From Zooshikella ganghwensis DSM 15267 (lineage in GTDB: Bacteria > Pseudomonadota > Gammaproteobacteria > Pseudomonadales > Zooshikellaceae): DNA of 59,008 nucleotides. This document shows positions 24,722 through 35,452 of the stretch, piece by piece. Location: positions 1 to 59,008 of the forward strand of contig NZ_AUAF01000020.1 in assembly GCF_000428585.1 (NCBI RefSeq), in the 5' to 3' direction. Under the pieces are notes generated by a model. That model searched no databases. It saw nothing but the letters and a program-made list of their open reading frames with translations, and was not told the origin of the DNA. How positions within the stretch are numbered: position 1 is the stretch's first letter; each line of letters starts with the position of its first letter. A program made the position numbers and the translations under genes.

Positions 24722-26662
24722 TTAATTTTTCCACTTCCACTGCTGACCTTTCCAGTCAGGTTGGTTATTCCATACACCTACCCAATCTCCGTATTTTTCA
24801 AAGTGAGTGATAAATAATGTAGGGTAAGCTAAGTTTTTAATTTTTCCTGCAGATAAAACCCAGCGTTGGTTGAGCTGTTTTGCATCACAGCTACCAATTT
24901 TTGCTTGGTTTTTACCACTATACCAAGAAGGCATTTGCAGGCATTTATCTGGTGCTGTTGAGGGATGAACAAGTCCTTTATCATCAATCAGCCATTTAGC
25001 GTTGCTTGAGCTACAGGACGGCGCCTTAACAATTGAGCTGCTTGCATTTAGACATGCACCCATAGCATTTGTAAGTACTTTGTAGTCTGTGCCTGGATTC
25101 GGGTTGGGATTTGGGTTTGGGTTCGGATTGCTTGAGTCGTCAGGTTTATTGCCACCATCTGGTACATTACAGTTGCTGCCTAAGCCAACTATTTTAAAGG
25201 CTGCTTTTACATCGCCAACCGACCAGTTTTTGTCTTTCGCAGCTCGCATGACATCACATGAGCCTTGCTCAAAGTTGGTGTTTGCTTTCCAGTACATCTT
25301 GTTAGCAATTAAAAAGATTTCAAAGGCGTGTTTAATTGTCCAGCCTTTGGTTATAGCAAGATTATAAAAAGCTCGGTTATAAACCCCTGATGAGTGGTGA
25401 ACATCCATACCTTGGCGGTATTCTCTTGCATGGTCAATAGAGCCGTGGTGATCACTAGGTTTTTTAAAGTTCCTTATACCACGCTTATTTTTTGTGGCTT
25501 GGGCACCGATAATCCAATCAACTTTTTTGAAGTTATAAAACTCAGCTGTTTCTCCTGCCATATCCGAGAAGGCCTCATTAATCCCGCCAGACTGATTTCG
25601 ATAGGCAAGATTTGAGTTATTTGAGGTGAAACCATGGCTTACTTCATGAGCGGAAACATCGAGTGTAGTAAGTGGATAGAGTGTGCTCCCTCCATCACCA
25701 AATGTCATGGCACGACCATCCCAGAAGGCGTCTTCGTAATTGCGTCCATAGTGGGCGCGCATGGTTAATTTGAAAGGTAACGGTTTCGTTTTATACCAAT
25801 CTTGATACATACGAAATACTACATGCCCAAAGTGATGGGCATCATTCAGAGGTGAGTAACCACCATTTGATTCCCTTGCGGTATTTTCTGGACAGTTGAA
25901 CTGATGTACACGACCACGACTTTGGCCATTGCCCATATCCTGGGTTTCGACGTGCTCTGTACTCATACGACACTGACTATCTACTTCTAAATTTGGGTAG
26001 TCAGTACCATAATGATATTTACCAGTATTTGGGTTTCCTCCTGGGCCCGTTGCCTTTTGAAAGTTCAGGCCTTCCCACTGCTCAACGACTTCTCCAGTAT
26101 GTGCATCAATGATGTAAAAGGGACGTGTTGGTGCACCTGAGTTATGAGTAAAGTAGGAAATCTCATAGACTAAGCGAGGTTTTTCAGGGTTTTCTGCATA
26201 AACATACAGTTGGCTATCATGGTGCTCAACGCGTGAGTTATCTTGACTAAAACCTTTAGCATTCAGAGCGATTTGTAATGCGTCTGTTGTGGATAAACTA
26301 GGTGTCGTATTGAGGTTATCGTTTGCTAGACTTTGGACAATAAAACCACTCAAATCACTATAAACTTCCCGCTTGTCTTTGGCTGCAACAAACGACTGTC
26401 CATATACAGGTACACCTTGATACAGCTGCTGGTACTTGGTTTTAGTGACACCATTAGCCAGCTTCATGGTAGCAACTGATTTGATATCTTTTTCAGATTC
26501 AAGGTTTAAAACCTCATGCAGAGGGGCAATTGTACGAAATGCCTGAAACTCTGTTTCTTGTTCCAGATTTACAATTTGCGCAGCAAGAGTGGTCAAGGGA
26601 AATGCAGCAAGTGAGCTGATAGCACCAGCACACAACATTATTTTAAGGCTAATTCGGCTCAT
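24722..26662 (-). CDS. Secreted M4 metalloprotease with C-terminal ricin-like domain
   Basis: The 646-residue precursor has a signal peptide (cleavage near residue 28, after TLAA), an FTP/PepSY propeptide (about 40-195) and a thermolysin/vibriolysin-like catalytic domain (about 200-500). The zinc site is HEVSH at 339-343 with third ligand E363 in GGINEAFSD, and H422 in DVHHSSGV is the expected catalytic histidine. A NP-repeat linker (about 505-520) leads to a C-terminal beta-trefoil-like domain with QxW motifs (NQRWVLS and GQQWKWKN), suggestive of carbohydrate binding. It should be exported by the Sec route and type II secretion, then autoprocessed. It is monocistronic with its own terminator. 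Confidence 0.92.
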   Translation of the reverse strand: MSRISLKIMLCAGAISSLAAFPLTTLAAQIVNLEQETEFQAFRTIAPLHEVLNLESEKDIKSVATMKLANGVTKTKYQQLYQGVPVYGQSFVAAKDKREVYSDLSGFIVQSLANDNLNTTPSLSTTDALQIALNAKGFSQDNSRVEHHDSQLYVYAENPEKPRLVYEISYFTHNSGAPTRPFYIIDAHTGEVVEQWEGLNFQKATGPGGNPNTGKYHYGTDYPNLEVDSQCRMSTEHVETQDMGNGQSRGRVHQFNCPENTARESNGGYSPLNDAHHFGHVVFRMYQDWYKTKPLPFKLTMRAHYGRNYEDAFWDGRAMTFGDGGSTLYPLTTLDVSAHEVSHGFTSNNSNLAYRNQSGGINEAFSDMAGETAEFYNFKKVDWIIGAQATKNKRGIRNFKKPSDHHGSIDHAREYRQGMDVHHSSGVYNRAFYNLAITKGWTIKHAFEIFLIANKMYWKANTNFEQGSCDVMRAAKDKNWSVGDVKAAFKIVGLGSNCNVPDGGNKPDDSSNPNPNPNPNPNPGTDYKVLTNAMGACLNASSSIVKAPSCSSSNAKWLIDDKGLVHPSTAPDKCLQMPSWYSGKNQAKIGSCDAKQLNQRWVLSAGKIKNLAYPTLFITHFEKYGDWVGVWNNQPDWKGQQWKWKN

Positions 26663-27174
26663 GTTTATTCCTCAGGTGTTTCAAGTCTATGCCAGCAAGC
26701 GCACCGTATTAACGGCTTTAGTTTTAAGAGAGTTTTTATTTCTACTTGAGGAGAAAATCCTATCTTTACTCCATCATTTAGATTTATAACCGCTGTAAGT
26801 ATGCAAACTATTTGAAACAGCTTGGATAGTTTGCTGGCATAACACACAAATAAATTAAAACGTTATAAAAACCGTTTTCTTCTTTTCCAAACTCGAATGT
26901 ATTTTTGTGATAAATAGCGAAAACTCGTTGAGGAGCCTCTAAAAATACACTTTTTTAGAGGTACCCTTGAGTCGCTGATTAAAAGTATTCGAGCTTTAAT
27001 AATGACAAAAAATAAGACAGGAGATATTTACCTCGTCACATATTGGGTTAAGCTAGCGACTAATGTAGATATTTTTGACACCAGTGGTCTTTATGCTTTT
27101 TGGTTATTCACGGTTCAAAAGTGATGTAAAACAGTTGACGTAAAGAGAGTGGTTTCGTAGAAGAGGGAGGGTAC
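26663..27174. other. Intergenic region between divergent protease and reductase genes
   Basis: This region between two divergently transcribed genes has no convincing gene. It should contain promoters for both. A 10-base-pair inverted repeat at 26936-26961 is the only structure noticed, and GGGAGGG just before 27175 is the ribosome binding site of the plus-strand gene. Confidence 0.5.
26936..26961. repeat. Perfect 10-bp inverted repeat
   Basis: CCTCTAAAAA (26936-26945) and TTTTTAGAGG (26952-26961) are separated by six bases. It may be a regulator site or a bidirectional terminator-like structure; no external T-run is present. Confidence 0.5.
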
Positions 27175-27789
27175 ATGCAGATTGACTTTTCAAGTTTAAC
27201 ACCAGCTCAAATTTATCATTGGATGACTCAAAGTATTGTGCCAAGACCCATAGCATGGGTTATCTCTGTGAATGAGATGGGGAGTTATAACCTGGCTCCT
27301 TTTTCTTACTTTAATGCTGTTTGTAGTGATCCACCACTAGTTATGCTATCCATAGGTAGAAAGCCTGGTGGTGAATATAAGGATACTAGTGAAAACTTAA
27401 TTGCCCGCAAAAACTGTGTGATTCATATTGCTAAAAGTCATTTGGCGCAATTGGTTACTGACTCATCCAGAACACTGCCAGCAGAAACCTCTGAAGTCGA
27501 TGAGCTAGGGTTAGATCTAGTGCCGTTTGAAGGGTTTGACGTTCCCAGACTAGCGTGTTGTGACATTGCAATGGCATGCAGTTTTAATCAAGTCCATGAG
27601 CTGGGTCGAAATAAACAAAGGGTTATCTATGCTGAAGTTCATCAGCTTTTTGTGAGTGATGAGGTTATTGCAGAAGATACAAAAGGGCGGAGTAAGATTG
27701 ATGCGCTTCGAGTTGACCCTTTAGCTCGCTTAGGAAGTAGTGAGTATGCGGTGATGGGTAAAGTGATTAGCATTCCTCGACCCAAGTAA
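27175..27789 (+). CDS. Flavin reductase-like domain protein
   Basis: The 204-residue protein fits the flavin reductase-like (DIM6/NTAB) fold family: SIVPRPIAWVISVNEMGSYNLAPFSYFNAV, then PPLVMLSIGRKPGGEYKDTSENL, patterns that bind FMN in this family. It is cytoplasmic with no signal peptide. Members act as FMN reductases or as FMN-binding proteins of unknown substrate. Start is supported by GGGAGGG a few bases upstream. It stands alone between the protease gene and mnmG, a place where mnmE is often found in related bacteria. Confidence 0.85.
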   Translation: MQIDFSSLTPAQIYHWMTQSIVPRPIAWVISVNEMGSYNLAPFSYFNAVCSDPPLVMLSIGRKPGGEYKDTSENLIARKNCVIHIAKSHLAQLVTDSSRTLPAETSEVDELGLDLVPFEGFDVPRLACCDIAMACSFNQVHELGRNKQRVIYAEVHQLFVSDEVIAEDTKGRSKIDALRVDPLARLGSSEYAVMGKVISIPRPK

Positions 27790-28081
27790 GCATTTATACG
27801 ATGAAGATACTGCAAGCTTGGAAGAAGCTAGCAAAAGCTGATTAAGTCTTTTTAGCTTATAGCAAAAACATCATAGTGGTAGCGATAAAAGGTGTTTTCA
27901 GCGCCAAATTTATAGTTATTTTTCTACGTTTTCCTTTTATAATTAGCAAATTTTGCAGCAAGCACTAGTTTGACTTTGTCTGTGTGTAAAGTGCCAGCCA
28001 TATACAGAAAATTGCGAAGGAACTCAGTGCTATAAAGTTTTTGCTAGCAGTTGATGTTGCTAAAAGTCGAGGTTAGAAATA

Positions 28082-29971
28082 GTGGATTATCCGACACGCT
28101 ATGATGTGATTGTAGTGGGTGGTGGTCATGCAGGTACTGAAGCTGCATTGGCTGCGGCACGCATGGGCGTTAAAACATTACTGTTAACACATAATATTGA
28201 AACACTTGGACAAATGTCCTGTAACCCTGCTATTGGCGGAATTGGTAAAAGCCACTTGGTAAAAGAGGTTGATGCACTGGGTGGTGCAATGGCCCAAGCA
28301 ACGGATCGTGCAGGGATTCAATTTCGTATTCTTAACTCTCGTAAAGGACCTGCGGTTCGGGCAACCCGTGCTCAAGCTGATCGGGTGCTTTACAAAGCGG
28401 CCATTAGGCATATGCTGGAAAATCAGCCCAATCTTGATATTTTTCAACAAGCAGTTGATGACCTGATTGTTCATCAAGAGAAGGTTGAAGGTGTTGTTAC
28501 CCAAATGGGGCTGAAGTTTTATGCGCCCAGTGTCGTAATAACTGCAGGCACTTTTTTGGGGGGCGTTATTCACATTGGCTTGGAAAACCATTCTGGTGGT
28601 AGAGCAGGTGACCAGCCTTCTATTGCTCTGGCTAAACGTTTAAGAGAATTACCCTTTTGTGTAGAGCGTCTAAAAACAGGGACGCCTCCTCGCATTGATG
28701 CACGTTCAGTCGACTTTTCTGTCATGACACCACAGCCAGGTGATACGCCATTGCCAGTCATGTCATTTTTAGGGCGAGTGGATGAGCATCCACAACAGGT
28801 TAACTGCTTTATTGCCCATACAAATGAGCAAACCCATGAGATCATTCGTAAAGGTCTAGATCGCTCACCCATGTACACTGGGGTTATAGAGGGAGTTGGA
28901 CCACGTTACTGTCCTTCGATTGAAGACAAAATAATGCGCTTTGCGGATAAGGCATCTCACCAAGTATTTGTAGAGCCTGAAGGCCTAACTACTCATGAGC
29001 TTTACCCTAATGGTATTTCAACCAGCTTACCGTTTGATGTACAGCTGGCCTTGGTTCGGTCTATTAAAGGTTTTGAGAATGCACATATAACCCGACCTGG
29101 TTACGCCATAGAGTATGACTTTTTTGATCCAAGAGATTTGCACAGCTCTTTGGAGACTAAATTTATCCAAGGACTGTTCTTTGCTGGTCAGATTAACGGT
29201 ACCACAGGGTATGAAGAGGCGGCTGCTCAAGGACTTTTAGCCGGTTTGAATGCTGCACGTAGAGCGCAAGAAAAAGAAGCATGGTGCCCGCGTCGGGATG
29301 AGGCTTATATTGGAGTGCTTGTGGATGATTTAATCACGCATGGTACCCGTGAGCCTTACCGAATGTTTACCAGTCGTGCAGAGTATCGACTCATTTTACG
29401 GGAGGATAATGCTGACTTAAGGTTAACCGAGAAAGGGCGCTCACTCGGATTAATTGATGATCACCGCTGGGCTGTATTTTCAGCGAAGCAAGACGCTATT
29501 TCGAAAGAGCAGGAGCGACTAAAAACTTCATGGATTCAACCAGCCTCTGTCGAAGCTGAGCAGCTCAATAAAGTGATTACCAGTCCAATTACCCATGAGT
29601 ACAATTTACTTGAGTTGTTACGCCGGCCTGAAGTGCGTTATGAGCACATTGCAAACCTTGTCGGTGAACCTGTATCCAGCGATTGCCAGGTAGCAGAGCA
29701 GGTTGAAATTCAAGTAAAGTATGAAGGTTATATCGCTCGCCAAGAAAACGAGATCATCAAGCTTCGTCGTCATGAAGAGACACGTTTACCTGCGGACCTT
29801 GATTATGACAACATTCCTGGCCTGTCGAATGAAATCAAACAAAAGTTAATTACACATCAGCCCGAAACACTTGGACAGGCATCACGTATCTCTGGCGTTA
29901 CCCCTGCTGCGGTTTCTCTACTGATTGTCCATCTGAAGAAGCGCTCATTGTTAAATGAGAAGTCAGCTTAA
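28082..29971 (+). CDS. mnmG: tRNA U34 modification enzyme MnmG (GidA)
   Basis: The 629-residue product starts at GTG and opens with the FAD-binding motif [21 protein letters not shown], followed by [24 protein letters not shown] and [11 protein letters not shown], all hallmarks of MnmG. With MnmE it installs the cmnm5 group on wobble uridine 34 of several tRNAs, using FAD, methylene-tetrahydrofolate and glycine. The C-terminal helical domain that binds MnmE (about 550-629, [12 protein letters not shown]) is present. Length is normal. It begins the conserved run mnmG-rsmG-parA-parB-atp; mnmE is not adjacent. Confidence 0.97.
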   Translation: MDYPTRYDVIVVGGGHAGTEAALAAARMGVKTLLLTHNIETLGQMSCNPAIGGIGKSHLVKEVDALGGAMAQATDRAGIQFRILNSRKGPAVRATRAQADRVLYKAAIRHMLENQPNLDIFQQAVDDLIVHQEKVEGVVTQMGLKFYAPSVVITAGTFLGGVIHIGLENHSGGRAGDQPSIALAKRLRELPFCVERLKTGTPPRIDARSVDFSVMTPQPGDTPLPVMSFLGRVDEHPQQVNCFIAHTNEQTHEIIRKGLDRSPMYTGVIEGVGPRYCPSIEDKIMRFADKASHQVFVEPEGLTTHELYPNGISTSLPFDVQLALVRSIKGFENAHITRPGYAIEYDFFDPRDLHSSLETKFIQGLFFAGQINGTTGYEEAAAQGLLAGLNAARRAQEKEAWCPRRDEAYIGVLVDDLITHGTREPYRMFTSRAEYRLILREDNADLRLTEKGRSLGLIDDHRWAVFSAKQDAISKEQERLKTSWIQPASVEAEQLNKVITSPITHEYNLLELLRRPEVRYEHIANLVGEPVSSDCQVAEQVEIQVKYEGYIARQENEIIKLRRHEETRLPADLDYDNIPGLSNEIKQKLITHQPETLGQASRISGVTPAAVSLLIVHLKKRSLLNEKSA

Positions 29972-30098
29972 TTTTCACTTCTAGCCGTAAGTCGACTTTC
30001 GTGAGTGGTTAAGACTGTTATCAATATTTTGGTAACAGTCTTAGTTTTAATTTTAATCCACTCAGTTTTTAGTTGCTGTATTATGTAAAACCCATTTC

Positions 30099-30755
30099 AT
30101 GATAAGTAATAAAAGTATGGTGGAATCACAACATTTACTCCTGGTCAACGGTATAAAACAGATGGGCTTGACGCTGACGACAGGTCAAGTAGATGCGTTG
30201 ATGACGTATTTGGGTTTACTCGTCAAATGGAACCAGGCTTATAACCTCACAGCCATTAGAGATCCCAATACAATGGTTGAGCGACACTTGCTGGATAGTC
30301 TAAGTGTTACACCGTATATCGACAAAGATCACATTCTGGATGTGGGAACAGGCCCTGGTCTACCCGGGATACCATTAGCCATTTTTTTTCCTGACAAGCA
30401 TTTCTCACTGCTAGATAGCAATGGTAAGAAAACCCGTTTTTTAACCCAGGTAAAAATTCGGTTAGAATTGGATAACGTTACTGTTGTGCAATCTAGAGCA
30501 GAAGAGTTTGAGGTGAAGCAGTCATTTGACATAATTGTGTCACGGGCTTTTGCGTCACTATGTGATATGTTACAAAATACGCATCATTTATGTGCTGATG
30601 AGGGTTATTTTTTAGCAATGAAAGGACTTTACCCTGAAGCAGAAATAGCACAACTCGATTCAAAAATGACAGAGCAAATTGAAGCTTATCAGTTATCTGT
30701 CCCTGGGTGTGATGCGCAGCGTCACCTCATTAAAATTAGTAATAAACCTGTTTAA
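30099..30755 (+). CDS. rsmG: 16S rRNA m7G527 methyltransferase RsmG (GidB)
   Basis: The 218-residue protein has the SAM-binding motif ILDVGTGPGLPGIPLAI, the KWNQAYNLTAI segment near the N-terminus and VSRAFASLCDML, all typical of RsmG. It methylates G527 in the 530 loop of 16S rRNA. The gene lies between mnmG and parA as in most gammaproteobacteria. A second Met (residue 7) is a possible start; the first is kept because it gives the usual length. Confidence 0.96.
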   Translation: MISNKSMVESQHLLLVNGIKQMGLTLTTGQVDALMTYLGLLVKWNQAYNLTAIRDPNTMVERHLLDSLSVTPYIDKDHILDVGTGPGLPGIPLAIFFPDKHFSLLDSNGKKTRFLTQVKIRLELDNVTVVQSRAEEFEVKQSFDIIVSRAFASLCDMLQNTHHLCADEGYFLAMKGLYPEAEIAQLDSKMTEQIEAYQLSVPGCDAQRHLIKISNKPV

Positions 30756-30781
30756 ATTAAGTGAACTGAGGGACATCCAAG

Positions 30782-31570
30782 GTGGCGAAAATACTTGCAG
30801 TGACCAACCAAAAAGGCGGGGTGGGTAAGACTACCACTTGCGTCAATCTGGCTGCATCTTTAGTAGCCACCAAGCGCCGTGTGCTTCTTGTTGATCTTGA
30901 CCCGCAGGGCAATGCAACCATGGGGAGTGGTGTTAATAAGCAAGTGCTTTCGGCGTCTGTTTATGATGTGCTAACGGGACAAAAAGAGGTGGTGGATGCA
31001 TTGGTAACAAGTGAATCAGGTGGATTTGACTTGTTACCAGCCAATGGTGATTTGACTGCAGCTGAAGTACAACTGTTGGAGTTACCTAATAAAGAAAAGC
31101 GACTCAGTTATGCACTGGCTAAGACCGCATCTAAATACGACTATATTATTATTGACTGTCCTCCTTCTCTGAATATGTTAACCGTCAATGCACTGGCTGC
31201 AGCTAATGGTGTTATTATTCCTATGCAGTGCGAATATTATGCACTGGAGGGGTTAACCGCTTTACTTGATACCATTCAACGAATAAGTCGGGTTTTAAAT
31301 GCCAACTTAAAAATAGAAGGCTTGTTACGTACTATGTATGACCCGCGAACCAGTTTGGCTAATGAAGTATCATCACAGTTGGTCAATCATTTTGGTGATA
31401 AGGTTTATCGGACGGTGATACCTCGAAATATTCGCCTGGCGGAAGCGCCTAGTTTTGGTATGCCTGCACTGGCGTATGATAAAGCATCTCGTGGAGCGGT
31501 TGCTTATCTTGCCTTGGCTGGAGAAATGCTTCGACGCCAGGAAACACCGCTTAAACAAGAGTCTGCATAA
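30782..31570 (+). CDS. parA: Chromosome partitioning ATPase ParA (Soj)
   Basis: The 262-residue protein begins at GTG with GAGGG a few bases upstream. It contains the deviant Walker A motif KGGVGKTT at 11-18, DLDPQGNATMGSG and IIIDCPPSLNMLTVNAL, characteristic of chromosomal ParA/Soj. It hydrolyses ATP and forms nucleoid-bound gradients that move ParB-parS complexes. It is followed 35 bases later by parB. I noticed no canonical parS site in the immediate neighbourhood, but I did not scan exhaustively. Confidence 0.96.
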   Translation: MAKILAVTNQKGGVGKTTTCVNLAASLVATKRRVLLVDLDPQGNATMGSGVNKQVLSASVYDVLTGQKEVVDALVTSESGGFDLLPANGDLTAAEVQLLELPNKEKRLSYALAKTASKYDYIIIDCPPSLNMLTVNALAAANGVIIPMQCEYYALEGLTALLDTIQRISRVLNANLKIEGLLRTMYDPRTSLANEVSSQLVNHFGDKVYRTVIPRNIRLAEAPSFGMPALAYDKASRGAVAYLALAGEMLRRQETPLKQESA

Positions 31571-31605
31571 GTATTCTAACCCTTGGACAAAGTTGATTAT
31601 TTCCT

Positions 31606-32487
31606 ATGGCAGCTAAAAAGCGTGGATTGGGCCGAGGCCTAGATGCTCTGCTAGGAGGCTCATCTTATAATGAGCCAGACTCTAGTGAAGAGAGTGGCGA
31701 GCAAAAAGAGAAAGAGCTTATGCATCTTCCTGTTGAGTTTATTCAGCGGGGACGCTATCAGCCACGGCGCGATATGCACCCTGATGCCTTAGAAGAACTG
31801 GCTAACTCCATTAAAGCGCAAGGGGTTATGCAGCCCATCGTGGTAAGACCTATTGGTGCTGATCAGTATGAGATTATTGCTGGAGAGCGGCGCTGGCGTG
31901 CCAGTCAACTAGCTGGCTTGGATACCATTCCTGCAGTTGTTCGCGATGTGCCTGATGAAGCAGCTATAGCGATGGCACTAATCGAAAATATTCAGCGAGA
32001 GGACCTTAACCCGATTGAGGAAGCCATTGCTCTGCAGCGCCTTCAGCAAGAGTTTGGACTCACTCAGCAACAGGTTGCAGATGCAGTTGGCAAGTCGCGA
32101 GTGGCTATTACCAACTTGCTGCGCTTAATGACGTTAAGTGATGATGTCAAAACAATGCTGGAGCATGGTGACCTGGATATGGGGCATGCTAAAGCGCTGT
32201 TAGGCTTGCCTAAGTCTATACAAACAGAAACTGCCAAAAGTGTTGTCGCGAAAGGATTATCTGTCAGACAAACTGAGTCTTTAGTACGGCATATTCAGGC
32301 AGACAAAAAAGTAAAAGACAATAAAAGTACGCCTATTGATCCTGACATTAAAAAGCTGGAGCAGGACCTGGGTGAAAAGTTGGGAGCGCCTGTCGCTATT
32401 CAACATACGGCTAAAGGAAAAGGCAAGCTTATCATTAAATACAACAGTCTTGATGAGCTAGACGGTGTATTAGATCATATTAAATAA
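31606..32487 (+). CDS. parB: Chromosome partitioning protein ParB (Spo0J)
   Basis: The 293-residue product starts KKRGLGRGLDALL, the ParA-interacting N-terminus, and has the CTPase/arginine patch GERRWRASQLAGL with ENIQREDLNPIEEA, a helix-turn-helix (about 150-175, TQQQVADAVGKSRVAITNLLRL) and a C-terminal dimerisation domain. It loads at parS sites as a CTP-dependent clamp. Gene order parA-parB-atpI is the gammaproteobacterial norm. Nothing odd is visible. Confidence 0.96.
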   Translation: MAAKKRGLGRGLDALLGGSSYNEPDSSEESGEQKEKELMHLPVEFIQRGRYQPRRDMHPDALEELANSIKAQGVMQPIVVRPIGADQYEIIAGERRWRASQLAGLDTIPAVVRDVPDEAAIAMALIENIQREDLNPIEEAIALQRLQQEFGLTQQQVADAVGKSRVAITNLLRLMTLSDDVKTMLEHGDLDMGHAKALLGLPKSIQTETAKSVVAKGLSVRQTESLVRHIQADKKVKDNKSTPIDPDIKKLEQDLGEKLGAPVAIQHTAKGKGKLIIKYNSLDELDGVLDHIK

Positions 32488-32558
32488 TACAGCTTTTTCA
32501 GTGGACTATCTCGACGCTTAGTGTATTTGACTAATGAGCCAGGTTCATTAAGCCCGGT

Positions 32559-32573
32559 GAGTGTTGAACACTC
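32559..32573. repeat. Perfect palindrome upstream of the atp operon
   Basis: GAGTGTT and AACACTC (7 bp each, one central base) form a perfect palindrome about 170 bases upstream of atpI, a possible operator. Its role is unknown. Confidence 0.4.
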
Positions 32574-32629
32574 GAGCCATTCCCAATATACTTCAAGCCC
32601 CAAAAATTAACTGAATTATGTTTTGAGGT

Positions 32630-32664
32630 CTCGAGGGGGCCTTTGGTAAGCTCGAGGGGGCCTT
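32630..32664. repeat. Tandem CTCGAGGGGGCCTT repeat upstream of atpI
   Basis: CTCGAGGGGGCCTT occurs at 32630-32643 and again at 32651-32664, a period of 21 bases or two helical turns, about 80-110 bases before atpI. The spacing on one face of the helix suggests a protein-binding site; this is inference. Confidence 0.5.
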
Positions 32665-32742
32665 ATTGAACAGTTGTAGGCGAGTAGCGCACGTCAGTTG
32701 GTTGGAGGTGTTGTGTGTTTTCGCTGCTAAGGCATTAGCTGC

Positions 32743-33117
32743 ATGACCGCACCCCATTTAAGAAAGCCGCCCATATACCGTGTAATAATTATACAACTCT
32801 TAATTACGGTATTGGTCGCACTAGCATTATGGCTACATAGCACAGTTGTAGCCTATTCAGCACTGCTGGGTGGGTTAGCTTCTCTGTTGCCCAATGCCTA
32901 TTTAGTGAGCAAAGCGTTTGCGTACTCAGGTGCTCGTGCTGCACAAAAAATAGCCAGATCGTTTTACAAAGGTGAAGCTGGAAAGTTTATTTTGACTGCA
33001 ATAATTTTTGCGTTGGTCTTTATTTTCATAAAGCCGCTTAATGTCTTCGCCTTGTTTGGGACCTTTATAGTTGTTCAGATGGTGAACTGGTTTACTGCCT
33101 GGATAATAAAGTTTTAG
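32743..33117 (+). CDS. atpI: ATP synthase accessory protein AtpI
   Basis: The 124-residue product has four predicted membrane helices and the AtpI/UncI layout (LALWLHSTVVAYSALLGGLASLLPNAYLV). AtpI assists assembly of the c-ring and sits first in the atp operon. Sequence conservation is low in this family but position and topology are clear. It precedes atpB by 27 bases. Confidence 0.9.
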   Translation: MTAPHLRKPPIYRVIIIQLLITVLVALALWLHSTVVAYSALLGGLASLLPNAYLVSKAFAYSGARAAQKIARSFYKGEAGKFILTAIIFALVFIFIKPLNVFALFGTFIVVQMVNWFTAWIIKF

Positions 33118-34023
<906 letters not shown>

Positions 34024-34084
34024 TCTATCGGTTTTTGTCATCACTTTTCTTTAACTAAAGACGACGACTGTCGGGAGGAAATAA

Positions 34085-34339
<255 letters not shown>

Positions 34340-34417
34340 GTCATTTATGCAAATAACGGCTAGTGCCAGTCGTTTGTGCATTAGTTGTCCTATAAAAATA
34401 CAGCGAGAGGTGTTGGC

Positions 34418-34888
34418 ATGAATCTCAATGCGACCCTTATAGGACAGTCTCTGGCCTTCGCGATTTTCGTTATTTTCTGTATGAAGTATGTATGGCCTCC
34501 AGTCATGCAAGCACTCAAGCAGAGACAAAAGAAAATTGCCGATGGTTTAGAGGCTGCGGATCGCGCCAAGCGTGATTTAGAGTTGGCTCAAGATAAAGCC
34601 GGCAAACAATTACGTGAAGCAAAGCAACAGGCTGCTGAAATTATCGAGCAGGCAAATAAGCGTTCATCTCAGATTATTGAAGAAGCTAAAGAGCAAGCAA
34701 GAGTTGAAGGTGAACGGATGAAGGTTGCGGCTCAGGCAGAAATTGAACAAGAAGTTAACCGTGCACGCGAAACGCTTCGTGCTCAGGTAGCAACTTTAGC
34801 AATTGCCGGGGCTGAAAAAATTCTTGGTGAAGCGGTTAATGAGAAAGCGCAAAGCAAACTCGTAGACCAGCTTGCCGCTGAGCTATAA
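34418..34888 (+). CDS. atpF: ATP synthase Fo subunit b
   Basis: The start is placed at the ATG at 34418, preceded by GAGAGG; an in-frame TTG at 34385 would add 11 residues without support. The resulting 156 residues equal the E. coli length. An N-terminal membrane helix ([20 protein letters not shown]) is followed by a long charged helix that dimerises as the peripheral stalk. It is followed by atpH after 14 bases. Confidence 0.97.
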   Translation: MNLNATLIGQSLAFAIFVIFCMKYVWPPVMQALKQRQKKIADGLEAADRAKRDLELAQDKAGKQLREAKQQAAEIIEQANKRSSQIIEEAKEQARVEGERMKVAAQAEIEQEVNRARETLRAQVATLAIAGAEKILGEAVNEKAQSKLVDQLAAEL

Positions 34889-34902
34889 CAGGGGTTAGCC
34901 AA

Positions 34903-35436
34903 ATGGAACTGACCACCTTAGCTCGACCCTATGCAAGAGCAGCGTTTGAGTTTGCTGTGGCTAAAAAAAGCCTGTCAAACTGGTCAGCAATGTTAAATCT
35001 TGGTGCTGCAATTTCCATGCAGCCTAAGGTACAACAGTTGCTGTCCTCTCCTGATGTTAATGGAGCAACCCGGGCAGCCGTTTTTTTAGATATGTGTGGT
35101 GATGAAATTGATAGCCACGGAGCAAACTTCATTCACGCTTTAGCTAGCAATAAACGTTTAACCTTGCTGCCATACATCGCTGGCCTGTTTGAGCAGTTAA
35201 AGGCTGAAGAAGAGAAGAAAGTTGACGTACAAGTAACTTCAGCTTTTGAACTGACAGCTGAACAGCAGGATAAACTGGCAAAATCACTCAGCTCGCGTTT
35301 TGGTCGTGAAATTAATGTTGAGAATAAGGTTGATAAGAGCCTGTTAGGTGGTCTTATCATCAAAGCTGGCGATCTGGTAATTGATGGCAGTATCCGTGCC
35401 AAGCTTGATCAATTGGCCGACGCGATGAGATCCTGA
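34903..35436 (+). CDS. atpH: ATP synthase F1 subunit delta
   Basis: The 177-residue protein starts [15 protein letters not shown], the delta-subunit N-terminus that binds alpha, and has the C-terminal [20 protein letters not shown] signature. It joins F1 to the b-subunit stalk. Length equals the family norm (177). It lies between atpF and atpA with short spacers. Confidence 0.97.
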   Translation: MELTTLARPYARAAFEFAVAKKSLSNWSAMLNLGAAISMQPKVQQLLSSPDVNGATRAAVFLDMCGDEIDSHGANFIHALASNKRLTLLPYIAGLFEQLKAEEEKKVDVQVTSAFELTAEQQDKLAKSLSSRFGREINVENKVDKSLLGGLIIKAGDLVIDGSIRAKLDQLADAMRS

Positions 35437-35452
35437 GTTAAAGGGGCATAGC

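Noticed and set aside
25089-25367. Glycine-phenylalanine-rich frame on the plus strand inside the protease gene
   Set aside because: It is the antisense of the Asn-Pro repeat linker and catalytic domain, with no independent support.
27790-28081. Replication origin near mnmG (gidA)
   Set aside because: No cluster of DnaA boxes (TTATNCACA) or AT-rich 13-mers was seen; the position alone is not enough.
30782-32742. parS centromere site near parAB
   Set aside because: No TGTTTCACGTGAAACA-like sequence was noticed here; the palindrome at 32559 does not match it.
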